DNA of 64,000 bases from Haematococcus lacustris. Its lineage: Eukaryota; Chlorophyta; Chlorophyceae; Chlamydomonadales; Haematococcaceae. The stretch is taken from assembly GCA_030144725.1 (NCBI GenBank), contig JASKMD010000026.1, positions 12,701,407 to 12,765,406 on the forward strand. Direction: 5' to 3'. The notes below the pieces were generated by a model. It saw only the letters and a list, made by a program, of their open reading frames with translations, was not told where the DNA came from and did no database searches. A program made the translations under genes and the position numbers. The stretch's first letter is position 1; each line of letters begins with the position of its first letter. This document shows positions 12,284-23,376 of the stretch, in pieces.

Positions 12284-12773
12284 ACCATAAGGCGACGATC
12301 CCCTGGCGCCAGCCCACCCTCACGCTCTGACCAGCCCGCTGCTCCGCCACCACTCCCAGCGCTAGAACCCTGGTGCCCCCTCCTCACCTAAGGCCAGTGA
12401 TGGGTAATACATGTAGGGTTGGCCAGATCCGTAGGTGGCGGCTAGAAAGACGGTATAAACATACGTATTTGCTGTATTCGTAGTTCCGTAGTGTCTTCCG
12501 TAGGGGCAGGGTCGTCATTTTGCGAAAGTAAGTAAGGGGTAAGCATGTTCAGAATCTCAACCAATAGCAGTGTCGTGACACATCTAGCCAGCCATGCATG
12601 CTGTTAGCAATGTGCATGTGTCCAAACCCCTCGTGTGGCAGCCGTGGATGCAGCTATGTAGTCAGCCATGGGCTCCTACTCAACCAATCATGTGTGCCAC
12701 GCATGTGTGGCCATGTGCTCCTACTCTGCCAACCATGTGTGCATGGTTTTAATCCCCCTCGTGCCAGCCTCCT

Positions 12774-13300
12774 TTACAACATCACCACCTCCTCCTCCTC
12801 CACCTCCAGGCATGCTTGTGACAGCACCACCTCCTCATCCACCCCCTTCATTCCTACATTGCTGTTCCCTCGGATGTATGCGATCTTCTTCGCACTCTCC
12901 AGGGTTAGGCGGTTGCGGGTCTTGGAGAAAATCTGGCCAAAAACTGACCAGTTCCGCTCAGCCGCTGCTGTGGTGACATGGGCAGAAAGCACACGGATGG
13001 CCACAGCTGCCAGCTCAGGGTAGTGGGAAGCCATGTGCACTGACCAGAAGTGGCGCCGGTGGTTGGCCTTGGCCAGCTGCACACGCCCTCCCAAGAGCTT
13101 CTTCCGTGCGCTGAGCGCCTGGCAGATGTCTGACAGGCTTGGAGGGAGCACACTCATGCGCAGGCATGCGAGCTCCTCACGCACTGTGCACGATGCTTGC
13201 TCGCTGCCAGCCAGGCGGGACAGACACAAGACCGCATCGTCCAGCTGCATTGGCAGATGTCTGAGCGCCTGGCAGATGTCTGACGCGGTTACGGTGACTT
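12774..13300 (-). pseudogene. hAT transposase, C-terminal dimerisation domain fragment
   Basis: The minus frame reads FWSVHMASHYPELAAVAIRV, then TTAAAERNWSVFGQIFSKTR and RLTLESAKKIAYIRGN. This is the diagnostic hAT C-terminal pattern (YPxLAxxAxxxLS, AAxERxWSxxG, RxRL, IxxN). Only the last 170 or so residues remain. The DDE core and BED finger are absent. A 22-bp stretch containing GCCTGGCAGATGTCTGAC is directly repeated at 13116 and 13262, just at the broken upstream edge. A relic rather than a working transposase. Confidence 0.85.
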
Positions 13301-14398
13301 GTGCGTACTGCGTCCTTTGCAATCTCGCGATTTGGCCGTCGCGTGTACGGTTCAAGCGCGAAAACTACGGTCAAACCTACGGAATTCTACGGTCAACCGA
13401 CGTACCTACGGCTGCCTACGGATACACGGTGGTCGGGGTACGCTACGTATATACTGTATATACGTACCTACGTATATACACCGCTACGGTTCTGGCCAAC
13501 CCTACATACATGTATCGATACAGGAAATACAAGAAAATACACGAAAAACGTGTATTTTTGTATCGATACAATCAGGGCTGTGAAGACGACCAGACGAAAA
13601 GACTAGACTGTAGACGAACAGACGAAAGACGGATTGTTTACTCGTCTATAGACGACAACCGAACCGTCTGCTACATTTTCCGGCTGCATGCGTCCAACAT
13701 TTTGCATTTGCTAAGCTTCTTCTGTTCTTCCTATTTACATCTTTGTAAACTTGCAGATGCTTACACGTTGATACGAACGCGATCCTCCATTTCACATCTG
13801 ATGCATGAGCTCAGAGAGACATAATGTACCGTACTCTCCCTTTTGATTACCTATCCCGAATCGTTTTTTGTCCTTCGGGAAACCGGGAATGATTAAACAA
13901 TGTCTTTCTCTGTTTTTTCGGGAAGTAGTCAAACAATTAGTTGACCTTGACGAAAGTGCCAGCAATGGTGATAATCTGCACCGCGAGCTCCTTATGCACG
14001 ATGAACAATGCTTCCAAATGTCTCTTGATCGTCAAGCGGCAATTATTGAGAAGCGACTACCTAGGACCACTAATTTTGGGCCTTCTCCCACTCCTGGCAA
14101 ATAAGGGCTGGCTGGCTCGGCAAACTTGCGAGTTGAGGTCTGAGACTTGGCATGTAGGCTGCTGTGACCTAGTGGAGGAGAAGACTCCCTTGGGCCAAAG
14201 TGTAATTCTTGATCGTTGTGGTGCTGCTGGACCATCAGCTAGGCCCTCACCCCGAATTTGGCTAAGGGAGATGGCGCCAACTGACTGAAGTGACTTTTTA
14301 AAATTTCCGAGTATGAGGAGTTGTCAGGCATCAAAATAGAAGCACAACCTAGTAGGTAGCATGTGCAAAGTCAAAGCCAGTAAGGAATGGGGGCCAGT

Positions 14399-14905
14399 TT
14401 ACTGAAACCCTGCACACGGTTAAATCTCTGTTTGAGGCACAAATAGCCTTTGAAACCTTGTGCAGGGTTTCAATTGACCTTGTGCAGGGTTTCGTAAACC
14501 TTGTGCAAGGTTTCAAGACCGTGTGCAGGGTTTTGCCGACCTTGTGCAGGGTTTCGATCCAAGCATTGATTTTTTCTAAGTCAACCCTGACCTTGTGCAA
14601 GGTTTCGCTAACCTAGTGCAGGGTTTCGCCGACCTTGTGCAGGGTCTCGCTCAAAGCCTCGATTTCACCTAAGTCAACCCTGATCTTGTGCAAGGTTTCG
14701 CTAACCTAGTGCAGGGTTTTACTGACCTTGTGCAGGGTTTCGATCAAAGCATTGATTACTTCTAAGTCAACCCTGACCTCGTGCAGGGTTTTGCTAACCT
14801 AGTGCAGGGTTTTGCTGACCTTGTGCAGGGTTTCGCAACTATGTTTTCTCCTAAGTCAACTCAGACCTTGTGCAGGGTTTCGCCGACCTCGTGCAGGGTT
14901 TCGTT
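14399..14905 (+). repeat. Subterminal array, unit GACCTTGTGCAGGGTTTC
   Basis: About 17 degenerate copies of an 18-bp unit (variants TTGTGCAAGG, CTAGTGCAGG, GTGTGCAGGG), partly in blocks separated by GATTT-CCTAAGTCAACC spacers that repeat every 100 bp or so. All copies run in one direction. Confidence 0.85.
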
Positions 14906-15665
14906 CCTTGTGTTGATTTCTCCTAAGTCATTTAAAGACGTTGTGCTTTCTGCATGTGACTTGCATGCAAGAGCGCGAAAACTGACGGGCTTAGTATTGG
15001 GATCTGCGCTAGCTGCCACCAAGCATGCCGTTGGTGTGCCATGAGGTCGCGAGGCGCCATCAGAGGAAACCATGTCGACCTCGCAAAGCCCGCAGTAATG
15101 CAGCAACACGCAACACGCGACACGTCCAAACATGTCCCAAACTCAGCAGCAGCGACATCAACAGCGCCCAAATGCGCAGCCTCGCAGCCGGCCATGAATT
15201 GCGGGCCAGCTAGCCTTCGCAGCCATCAGTCATCAGCCAAGAGGCCAGCATGTAGCTCGGTTTCGCAGCCATTAGCGATCAGCGAAAGGAATAGGGTATT
15301 TGTGATCAAGCACAGAGTTGAGGGCGAACGGCACAAAGGTAGCTTGCAAAGGTGCGATGCATAGATGCGACTCTGAGGTGCGATCGCGAGGTTGGAGCGT
15401 GGCATGTGTCATGTGCCATGTGTTGCTTGAGCAGGTTCGGTGCCAAGGCGCAGTGGCACCATCCATCAGCCAGAAGCAGCAACCACAACGGCAACCTCGC
15501 TCTTCCCTCCTCCCTCCTCCCTCCTCCCTCCTCGCTCTTCCCTCCTCCCTCCTCCCTCTTCCCTCCTCCCTCCTCCCTACCACACTGCCCACCACCACCT
15601 GCCAGATCCCCCACTCCCCCTCTCCCTCCCCCAAAGGAATGATCAAGGGACCGCATGGAGCAAGC

Positions 15666-15742
15666 TGTGAGTGGCTAGCCCCACGCACATAAGTGACCCC
15701 TTGTATCCAGCCTAACCGCTAGCACGCCCCTTGTTTCCTGCA
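15666..15742 (+). repeat. 77-bp intron-like repeat, copy 1
   Basis: Starts GTGAGTGGC and ends TTTCCTGCAG, bounded by GCATGGAGCAAGCT upstream and GTGTGATGGTCA downstream. Shares CATAAGTG, CCAGCCTAAC and GCACGCCCCTTGTTT with copies at 16356, 16572 and 20082. Confidence 0.75.
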
Positions 15743-16355
15743 GGTGTGATGGTCAGCTCAGCAGCCAGAGCGGCAGCAAGGAGCAACAGGCCCCCTCCCC
15801 TCCCCCTCCACTCCACTCCACTCCACTCTCCTTTCCCATGCCTCTTCTCCCTCCTCCCCCTCACCTCCTCCCCCTCACCTCCTTCCCTCACACCCCCCTC
15901 CTCCTCCTCTCCCTCACCCTTACCCAGGCCAGGAGTAACATGGAGGTAAGGACTGTGTTACTGCCATGCTGAACCCCTTGGCTCCCCCTTGTGCGCTCAT
16001 CGTGCGACCATCGCTCCACCCCCTCCTCACCTCCTCATCCTCACCCTCACCCTCACCCTTGGTGACTGTCATCCTCACCCTAACCCTCACCCGTGGTGGC
16101 ACCACCTGCCAGACCCACCACTCCCCAGGAGGCGCAACCAAGAGGAGCAGCCAAGAGGAGCAGCCAGGAGCGGCAGCCAGGAGCAGCAGCTAGGAGCGGC
16201 AGCCAGGAGTGGCAGCCAGGAGGCATGGGCAAGGCAAGTGGTTGGCCAAGGCCAAGAGGCCCATGCCCCCCACAGCCAAGAGGCACAGCCAGGAGGGAGG
16301 GGCAACAGCCAACAAGGAGGCAGCAAGGAGTCAGCAATGGCACATGGAGATAACA

Positions 16356-16432
16356 GTGAGTGGTCAGCCCCTTGCACATCAGTGGCCCCCATTGCCCAGC
16401 CTTACCGTGAGCACGCCCCTTGTTGCTTGCAG
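16356..16432 (+). repeat. 77-bp intron-like repeat, copy 2
   Basis: Starts GTGAGTGGTCAG and ends GTTGCTTGCAG. Same internal CCCAGCCTTACCG and GCACGCCCCTTGTT blocks. Followed by GTGTGACGGTCACAC. Confidence 0.75.
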
Positions 16433-16571
16433 GTGTGACGGTCACACGCTTACCCCTTTCCCACCCCACCCCTCCCCTATCCCACCCCACCCCACCCCAC
16501 CCCACCCCACCCCACCCCACCCCACCCCACCCCACCCCACCCCACCCCACCCCACCCCACCCCAGCAAACG

Positions 16572-16648
16572 GTGAGTGGCCAGCATGAAGCAGATTTGTG
16601 GCTCTTGGTACCAAGCCTGATGGCTAGCATGCCCCTTGTTTGCTGCAG
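16572..16648 (+). repeat. 77-bp intron-like repeat, copy 3
   Basis: Starts GTGAGTGGCCAG and ends TTTGCTGCAG, again exactly 77 bp. More diverged in the middle (ATGAAGCAGATTTGTGG). Followed by GTCTAATGTTCACAC. Confidence 0.7.
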
Positions 16649-17517
16649 GTCTAATGTTCACACCCTTCCCTTGTCCTTCCCCTTACCCACAATCTCACCC
16701 GTGTCGCTCCGCTTCCCCCCTCCTGCGCTACACTGCAGCCCCTCCCCTACCTTACCCTCACCTCACCCCACTTCCACCACCACCTCCCAGGCCATCAATA
16801 GCAGCCCGGAGCAGCAGCCTGGAGCGGCAGCCTGGAGCGGCAGCTAGGAGTTGCAGCCATGAGGTGATACATGACGTGTGTAGCCATGAGCCAGCTGCCA
16901 TGTGGCAGGTGTGGCAAGGCATGAGCAACAAGGAGCCTTAAGAGAGCAACAAGGAGCCAGCTGCTATGGGGCAGGTGGTGCAAGGCATGATCAGCCAAGA
17001 GGCAGCTGCAGCGCGGCTGGTGCACCCTTCCCCCCATCACCACCACCACCTCCTAGCTGTCAACAGCAGCCAAGTGCAATGGCATGAGTGGCAGCCAGGA
17101 GTGCACATAATAGGAGTGGCAGCTAAGAGAGTGCATGTGTGTAGAGGCATCCAGGAAAGCGAATGCCATGAGTGGTGTCTTGTACATGTCTTTGCGGGGT
17201 TGTCGAGCGCCGTGCCATGTGGTTTGCAGTGGTGTAGCGAGGTGTTTGCGAGTTGTTTGTGCGTCAAGACATATTGTTTGCAGTGGTGTAGCGAGGCATG
17301 TGTAGCCCTGAGTCTAGTGGCTTGTGTCATGTGGTGCATGCCTGGCAGCACCAGTTTCAGAGTGCAAACAACAGTTGTTAGCCACGTGTCAGTTTGTGTG
17401 CTAGGCATGACTCTAATGGTGATGCCGTGTGATGTTACATTGATGTAGGAGGCCACATGTGGCAGCAGATGTCAGCAGGCATGTAGGTTGTAAGCCTATG
17501 CTGACTATACACTCATG

Positions 17518-17965
17518 CTTTGATACCCTGTGCACGGTCTATGAAACCCTGCACTACGTCAATGAAACCCTGCACTAGGTCTTTGAAACCCTGCACACGG
17601 TCAGCGAAACCGTGCACACCGTCAGAAACGCCTAGGAACTGAGCCACACCAAACCCTGTGCACGGTCTATGAAACCCTGCACTAGGTCACTGGAACCCTG
17701 TACTAGGTCTATGAAACCCTGCACACGGTCAGCGAAACCCTGCACACGGTCAAAAGCGCCTAGGAACTGAGCCACACCAAACCTTGTGCACGGTCTATGA
17801 AACCCTGTGCAAGGTCCTGAAACCCTGTGCACGGTCAGCGAAACCTTGCACACGGTCTATGAAACCCTGCACAGGGTCAGGAACTGGCTTGACGGTCACC
17901 TAGGGGCTGAGCCAGTTGAAACCTTGTGCACGGTTTGGCGAAACCCTGCACAAGGTTCTGCACCT
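17518..17965 (-). repeat. Subterminal array, inverted copies of the 18-bp unit
   Basis: About 16 copies of GAAACCCTGCACACGGTC, the reverse complement of the unit at 14399-14905, with spacers CGCCTAGGAACTGAGCCACA repeated at 17629 and 17757. The two arrays are 2.6 kb apart and face each other. Confidence 0.85.
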
Positions 17966-20081
17966 TCAGCTAAAGGCCGATTACAGCCCAACCACATCGA
18001 TTAAAATCATGAAACATATGGCGATGGGACGGCCTTTGAAAGGGCTATCCGCAGTCCCCCTAAACTAAAATCGCCGACTCGGCCTTATTCTCCACGAGTG
18101 CCACGCCTTAATCTTGCCGCATCGCCCAGCACACCTCCTGCTCTCGCACGCACCGGCAAAGCGTATGAGAACTGGTAGCAAACTGCTAGGATTCAGCCAA
18201 CCCTGGGCTGGGCCAGAGGGAGGCGGGCCAGGCTGGGGCAAAGGCTAGTGCGGCGGGCCAGGCCGGGGTGGCAACAAGGGTGGCTGCTATGCCCAGGGCA
18301 AGGTCGAGGGAGGTGGGCCAGGCTGGGGCAAAGGCTGAGGTCACAGGACAGGCAAGGGTGGCAACCAGGCTGGCAACCATGTCAAGGGGGGAGGCGACTG
18401 GTCATACACGGTCAGCCGGCCAAGGCGGGGTGCTTTGGCCAAGGCAACAGAATGGGTGGCGGCAGGAGTACGCAAGTCTGAATGCTCCAAGGCAGATGAT
18501 AAGATATGCCGCCACTGCCAGCAGCGGCAGGAGGACCACGACTGTATTAGCGAGGTTCAGTGCCCCATGTGACGTGGTCAGGTGATAAGGCCACTAGAAG
18601 AGAGGCCACGACAGTAGACTATGTGGATCATATGATTTTGATGCGAGATTAATGGAGTGGGAGGCTTGATTATTTCTATGCACGAAGACGTTCTCAAAAC
18701 TAACTTTAGACGTACTTTGGCCATCGGGGAATTTGAAACAATGAAAAATATGGCTCGGGAATAATATTTTAATTATAGTTTCCGAGGCCTCGGGAATCAA
18801 AAGGGATAGTACGGTAGACAAGCATAATGTATCATGTACAGCGATACAGAGGCTACATGTCACGCGGGAAAGGAGCAGCTAGGAGCAGCGCAGCCAGTCC
18901 CGCAGGCTGTCCTTGATGGCTGGGCAGGACAGCGACGGCGGAAAGTCAGGGCCTCCCCAACTCTGATGTTCTTGCAGGTAAAACCGGCACATGCGACCGA
19001 ATGCTCCGGGAGCAGGCCGATTGCTATAGCCCCGCACGGCATGGCTTCAGCGCGGACTCTAGTTGTGGTAGCAACCAGCAGCTGCTTCAAAGGCACCCAC
19101 GCAACTTGCCGGCCGGCACTTGTATTTTTTAATACGATACGTGTATTTTTGTATTATACAAAGAATACGTATCGGTATCGATACACGTATCCTGTATTAC
19201 CCATCACTGCCTAAGGCTGGCTCCCACGCCACATGGGGACATGATGGGAAGCGCTCAATTGCCGGTCACAAGCAGGGTTGTGAAATTTCATGTATTTCAT
19301 GAAATTTTGCACTGAAATCTTTCACGTGCAACAAATGAAAGTTTCACTGCAACAAATGAAATCCCGGTAGCCCCCAGCACCCGGCAGCACGAGGAGAGCC
19401 CGATGGCTGAGGTGGCTCATGTTCGCTGGCCCTTCGCTGGCATTGCCACGGGTACTCCAGCACAACCTAACGCGAAAAGGCATCGCACACAGCCGCAGGC
19501 ACAGCCGCAGGTACAACAGCAGGTGCAGCCGCAGGTGCAACCACAAGCAGCCCGCGCAGCAGTTAGTTCAGAGCGCAATGGAGGACTGTGGTGGAGCAGT
19601 GGTTCGCGGGATTTGCCTTCATTGCGGTGAGGACATGTTCATCACTCGCTTAAAAACGCACTTGCCATGATACGCGCTTGAAGAATCACTTGCAAGTGCC
19701 ATGAAAAGCCCAGGAAGCCGCTGTGAGGTGCTCTGAGGACACTGCAGCCATTGCCCTTAAGCTATTATGGCTTATTAATCAGCTTGTTGAGCCTGAGCTG
19801 GCTGATGTTTGCTTGCAGTTGGAGACAGCTGGTGCATGACAAGTGTAGCATGGCTTGGTAATTGCAAGCAAGGCGGCAGCGGTGTAGAGCAGCAGCCAAC
19901 ATCATGCATGGTCATGCATGTCCTGCCACCACCACTACCTCCCGAGCCATCAACAACAGCTTGGAGCAGCCTCTTTCTTTTCATCCCGTTTCATGTCATG
20001 GCGTAGACCATGTCAGCGGCGTAGACCAGCCGGCATCAGGAGCCAGCAATGAGCTTGCAAGGCATAACATGGAGCAAAACT

Positions 20082-20157
20082 GTAAGTGCCCGGCCCCTGC
20101 ACATGAGTGGCCCCCAATGTCCAGCCTGACTGCAAGGATGCCCCTTGTTGGCTGCAG
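20082..20157 (+). repeat. 76-bp intron-like repeat, copy 4
   Basis: Starts GTAAGTGCCC and ends TTGGCTGCAG, preceded by CATGGAGCAAAACT as in copy 1 and followed by GTCTTATGGTCACAC. It lies in a different transposon from copies 1-3. Confidence 0.75.
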
Positions 20158-20544
20158 GTCTTATGGTCACACTCCTGCCCCTTGCCCCCTCCCCCCTTCC
20201 CTCCCCCTTCCCACCACCGCCACCTCCGAGTCTGCCACCCCACCTACCCTCCCCCCATCCCACAACACACGCCGTAGCCCCCTCCCTACCCTACCCAACA
20301 GCCCTTGGCATAGCAGCCTAGAGTGGGTAGCTTGGAGCAGGCAGCCTTGAGCGGGCAGCCAGGAGCGGCATCCAAGAGTGGGAGCCACTTTCCTCCTCCC
20401 TAAAGGTCAGCCTTGGGCAGGCAGCATGGAGCAGGCGCTAGTAGTAGCGGCCAGCCAGTCCACTCTAGGCAACGGTGGGGGACAGCAAGGGGACAGCAGT
20501 AGGAGAGCCAATCCACCGTACTTGATGTGGCTTGGTGGTGGTGG

Positions 20545-20651
20545 TGTGGTGTGGTGTGGTGTGGTGTGGTGTGGTGTGGTGTGGTGTGGTGTGGTGTGGT
20601 GTGGTGTGGTGTGGTGTGGTGTGGTGTGGTGTGGTGTGGTGTGGTGTGGTG
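20545..20651. repeat. GGTGT pentanucleotide array
   Basis: About 21 perfect copies within the 1.75-kb hAT-type element. Open frames through it are shadows. Confidence 0.95.
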
Positions 20652-21017
20652 GTCTTGGGGGCAATAGCATGGCATCATGCATGAACAGCAACGGTGGGGG
20701 AGTATCAGGCAGTAGTAAGTAACTCACCAGCTTAGTATGCATGGTTTGGAGCTGTGGTATCCTTGTTAACCTTTGGTTCTGGATATCCTTGACGACCTTT
20801 GGTTTTGGTGGATGTGGTGCACCAAATCGTATCCTGATTGTTGCATTGGATTGGCAGATGTTAAAGAGGGACGTGTGCAAAGTTTCAGGTCAAAAGACCC
20901 ACGGCAACCACGCGTTTTCATCCCGTTTCATGTCTTTCATTCTTTTCATGAAATTCCACCGATTTCATGATGAAATGATGAAATGAAAGAAATGAAAGAC
21001 GCAAAGTCACAACCCTG

Positions 21018-21185
21018 GTCACAAGCCATCCACTGCCTGAGTGTGCCGCAATCTGCCTGCGCACAGGCTTGCATGATGTAAATGGTTTGAAGGATGACAC
21101 CACCGCTGTGAAGTTCAGGAGCATTTGCAGCACCATCAAGTCCCGTGGCATCGTGGCTGTGTCCCCACGCATTATTCAGCATTAA
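21018..21185 (+). pseudogene. Unidentified coding remnant abutting the hAT target site
   Basis: From the target duplication the plus frame is open to a TAA at 21183-21185, with protein-like composition (PECAAICLRTGLHDVNGLKD, KFRSICSTIKSRGIVAV). The same frame is open to the left of the 1.75-kb element back to 19211, so the two flanks would join in frame if the element and one duplicate were absent. No family recognised. The opposite strand is also open, so coding is only probable. Confidence 0.3.
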
Positions 21186-22805
21186 TGGCTATGCGGTCCT
21201 TGCCAACCCAGCCATAGCATGGCTAGCCAGGGTGAGACCACATGCGGCCCTTCAGCTCCAGCGCGTCAGAATGCAGCATGTCAAACGATGGCGCATCTCT
21301 GAGTCCATGCAACTGCTGCAGCTAGAAGTGGCTTTGACTCAGGCTAGACAAGCAAGGGGAAAATTGGGTACCATGCTGTTCTCCACATCCAGACCACCAT
21401 TTGCTACCGCGACTGCACCGCTACCTTCAGCGTGCTAGAAAAGTTAGCGGCGTCGCAGGTTAGCGGCGTCTCAGGCTCGCAGGTGTTTGGGCCTAAAGTT
21501 GTGTCCACGCAACAAGGTCGTTGTAGGGAGCGGTACACATACGTATAAAGGCTAAGGCCGGGGCCCGTCTCTCTCGCTGGCCAGGTCCGTTCAGTCGGTT
21601 GTACTGGGTAGCTCGGCGTCCTAGCTCCCGCAAAGCTGTGGATGTTAATAATGCCCAAGCTCCAAACCCTCCTATCTGGTATCATTGAGCGTCTGGAGGC
21701 AACAATGCAACACCGCATGCATCAGTATGGTGAAGGGCACATTGGCTGGACTGGGCTGGGCTGGGCTGCCTTGCCTGGGCTTGATTAGCGATGAAGCCAG
21801 CAGTGCGGGTCCATGGAGCACGACCAATGGCTATACGCTCAGCCATTACAGCGGACCCAGCAAGGCTTCGCTTCGAGCGATGGGGCATAGCTTGAAATGC
21901 TTCAAATGCGGCTGTCATCGACCGAAAGGTCCATCGCCGACTCCGACGGCAAGAGTAGCTTCATTGCTTTTGTTCTTTCTACATTGGGTTGCCGAAAAGG
22001 CCATCATTCGGGGCGAAAAGGCCCTGGCATGGGAAATCTGAGGCGAGTTATGTTTATCCTGATTCAGTACCAGCGGACATGTCATTCCGCTTGCAAAAGA
22101 TGAAACATCTGTGGTAGCGCCCAATGTGGTTCCCCCGGTGTGCATTGCAAGGCGTTTGGCACGTTTGGCATACATTTGATGCTTTTGGCAGTGTGTCCCA
22201 CACTACCACTCGCCATTGACCGAACTGGTGCATGATGAGGTCAAGTCAGCGCCAGGGTGTGAGTGAGTGGTACAGCTAGCTGCTGAAGAAGTTTCAGGCC
22301 CAAAGCCTCACGGCGTACCCCCTCAACCCGGCCATGAGACAAGCCTCTAGCAAGCAGCATGTAGCACACACTGTAGACACCCAGTAGGCACCTGGACATC
22401 GCCGAGGACATCGCCGCAACAGCACACATTATTTAGGGCGCAAATAAGAGCGATAGAGCGCTCCTAGCGTTGTGTGCTGGTCGGGGCCCCCGAACATTGG
22501 ACGGGGTCGCGGACCAGCCAATCAACATAGGCCTGTTCCTCTGAGCCGATGCTAACGTGCGCGGCGCTGCGTCAAGGCGTGCCAATCTTACATCCAGAAG
22601 CGGTGTATAGAGTCAGTTAGGTCCGTCCGAAAAATGACTTTTTTTTACCTTGCTTGTCTAGCCTGACTGTGAGCGCAGTAGCCCACTTACCCATTGTATG
22701 CATCCTAGCCGACCTCAATGCCCACATAGGCATATTGCCTGGGTTGGCACACAACCGCGCCCTCCATGCCAGGTTTCCACTTCTTCCCCGACCTTGAATG
22801 GCAGC
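21186..22805. other. Intergenic 1.6 kb, no gene recognised
   Basis: Holds a direct repeat GTTAGCGGCGTCGCAG/GTTAGCGGCGTCTCAG at about 21443-21475 and short open frames (for example 21897-22041) without splice support or family resemblance. Confidence 0.4.
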
Positions 22806-23376
22806 TAAGGCGCGCCCGAAATAATCTTTAAGATATGACCCCATACGATCAAGCATGATGGAATATGATGAAATATAATTAAGCCAAAACTCGCAAAACC
22901 CCGAAACCTCGTTGCCGTGGTCTCAACCTGGTTTCATCCACGGTCTCAACCGTGATCTAATGTGGCGGAGAGTAGAAGAGTGTTACTAACAGCAACTGAG
23001 AATGATACTGGTTTGGAGGACGTCAAACCCTCTGTACACTCGGGGTTCCCAGGTGGTGTGGTATGGCGAGAGAGAGAGAGGCCTTACAGCACCAGTGGCA
23101 GGGCCACCGTCACACTGTCTGGGGCAAAAACGCTCACACCGAGCAAGCAGCCCTCATGGGCACAAAGGGAGAATAGGGGGAGGCCTAGCGAATGTCAGGC
23201 TGCCACACGCTACCCAGACTACACTAGGTGACAAACAGCAAGGACAAGGCACAAAGCTCTAAATGGCGTCCTTAGCGTCCCCACCACTGCCTACTAGGAG
23301 GCCCAGCTAGACAAGGGAAGCAAGACAAGAAGACTACCCCCAAGGCTAAGATAGGTTAGGTGAAGGTCAGTCCAAA

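Larger units (their letters stand above)
15440..17110. repeat. Low-complexity interior: CCTCCCT, CCCCA and GGAGCAGCAGCC tracts
   Basis: Contains C-rich CTCCCTCCTCC (15500-15590 and 15780-15930), a CCCCA pentamer array (about 16481-16564), and repeated AGGAGCAGCAGCCAGGAGC blocks (16135-16330 and 16800-16870). CCACCACCACCTCCCA-type segments near 16775 and 17035 recur at 19925 in the neighbouring hAT element. No convincing coding sequence. Confidence 0.7.
13832..18813. mobile_element. Nested DNA element with TIR-like ends and inverted subterminal arrays
   Basis: TACCGTACTCTCCCTTTTGA at 13832 recurs as the complement of TCAAAAGGGATAGTACGGTA ending near 18813. Inside, two arrays of the same 18-bp motif stand in opposite orientation (14399-14905 and 17518-17965), so the structure is roughly symmetrical. 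CATAATGTA occurs at both outer edges (about 13826 and 18824) and may be a target duplication, but on the right 8 bases separate it from the repeat end. No transposase is visible. Superfamily unknown. Confidence 0.55.
12395..19209. mobile_element. hAT-superfamily DNA transposon with nested insertion
   Basis: The ends are a perfect 17-bp terminal inverted repeat, CAGTGATGGGTAATACA, at 12395-12411 and its complement at 19193-19209. Both sides carry the 8-bp duplication CCTAAGGC (12387-12394 and 19210-19217), the hallmark of hAT insertion. Subterminal sequence also repeats in inverted form: GTAGGGTTGGCCAGA near 12413 and its complement near 13495, and GTATCGATAC/CGTGTATTTTTGTAT near 13510-13570 and 19139-19180. 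A hAT transposase C-terminus is encoded at 12774-13300 (minus). Most of the interior (about 13573-19120) is unrelated low-complexity DNA and a second element, so the copy is split and non-autonomous. It lies 112 bp upstream of the dimethylase start codon. Confidence 0.9.
19273..21017. mobile_element. Non-autonomous hAT-type element, 1.75 kb
   Basis: Ends are CAGGGTTGTGA at 19273-19283 and its complement TCACAACCCTG at 21007-21017, the CAGGG start typical of hAT. The 8-bp duplication GTCACAAG flanks both ends (19265-19272 and 21018-21025). AT-rich TTTCAT/ATGAAA repeats occupy both subterminal zones (19284-19365 and 20935-21000). The interior holds an intron-like 76-bp repeat, CCACCACC blocks and a GGTGT pentamer array, but no transposase. 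Confidence 0.9.
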
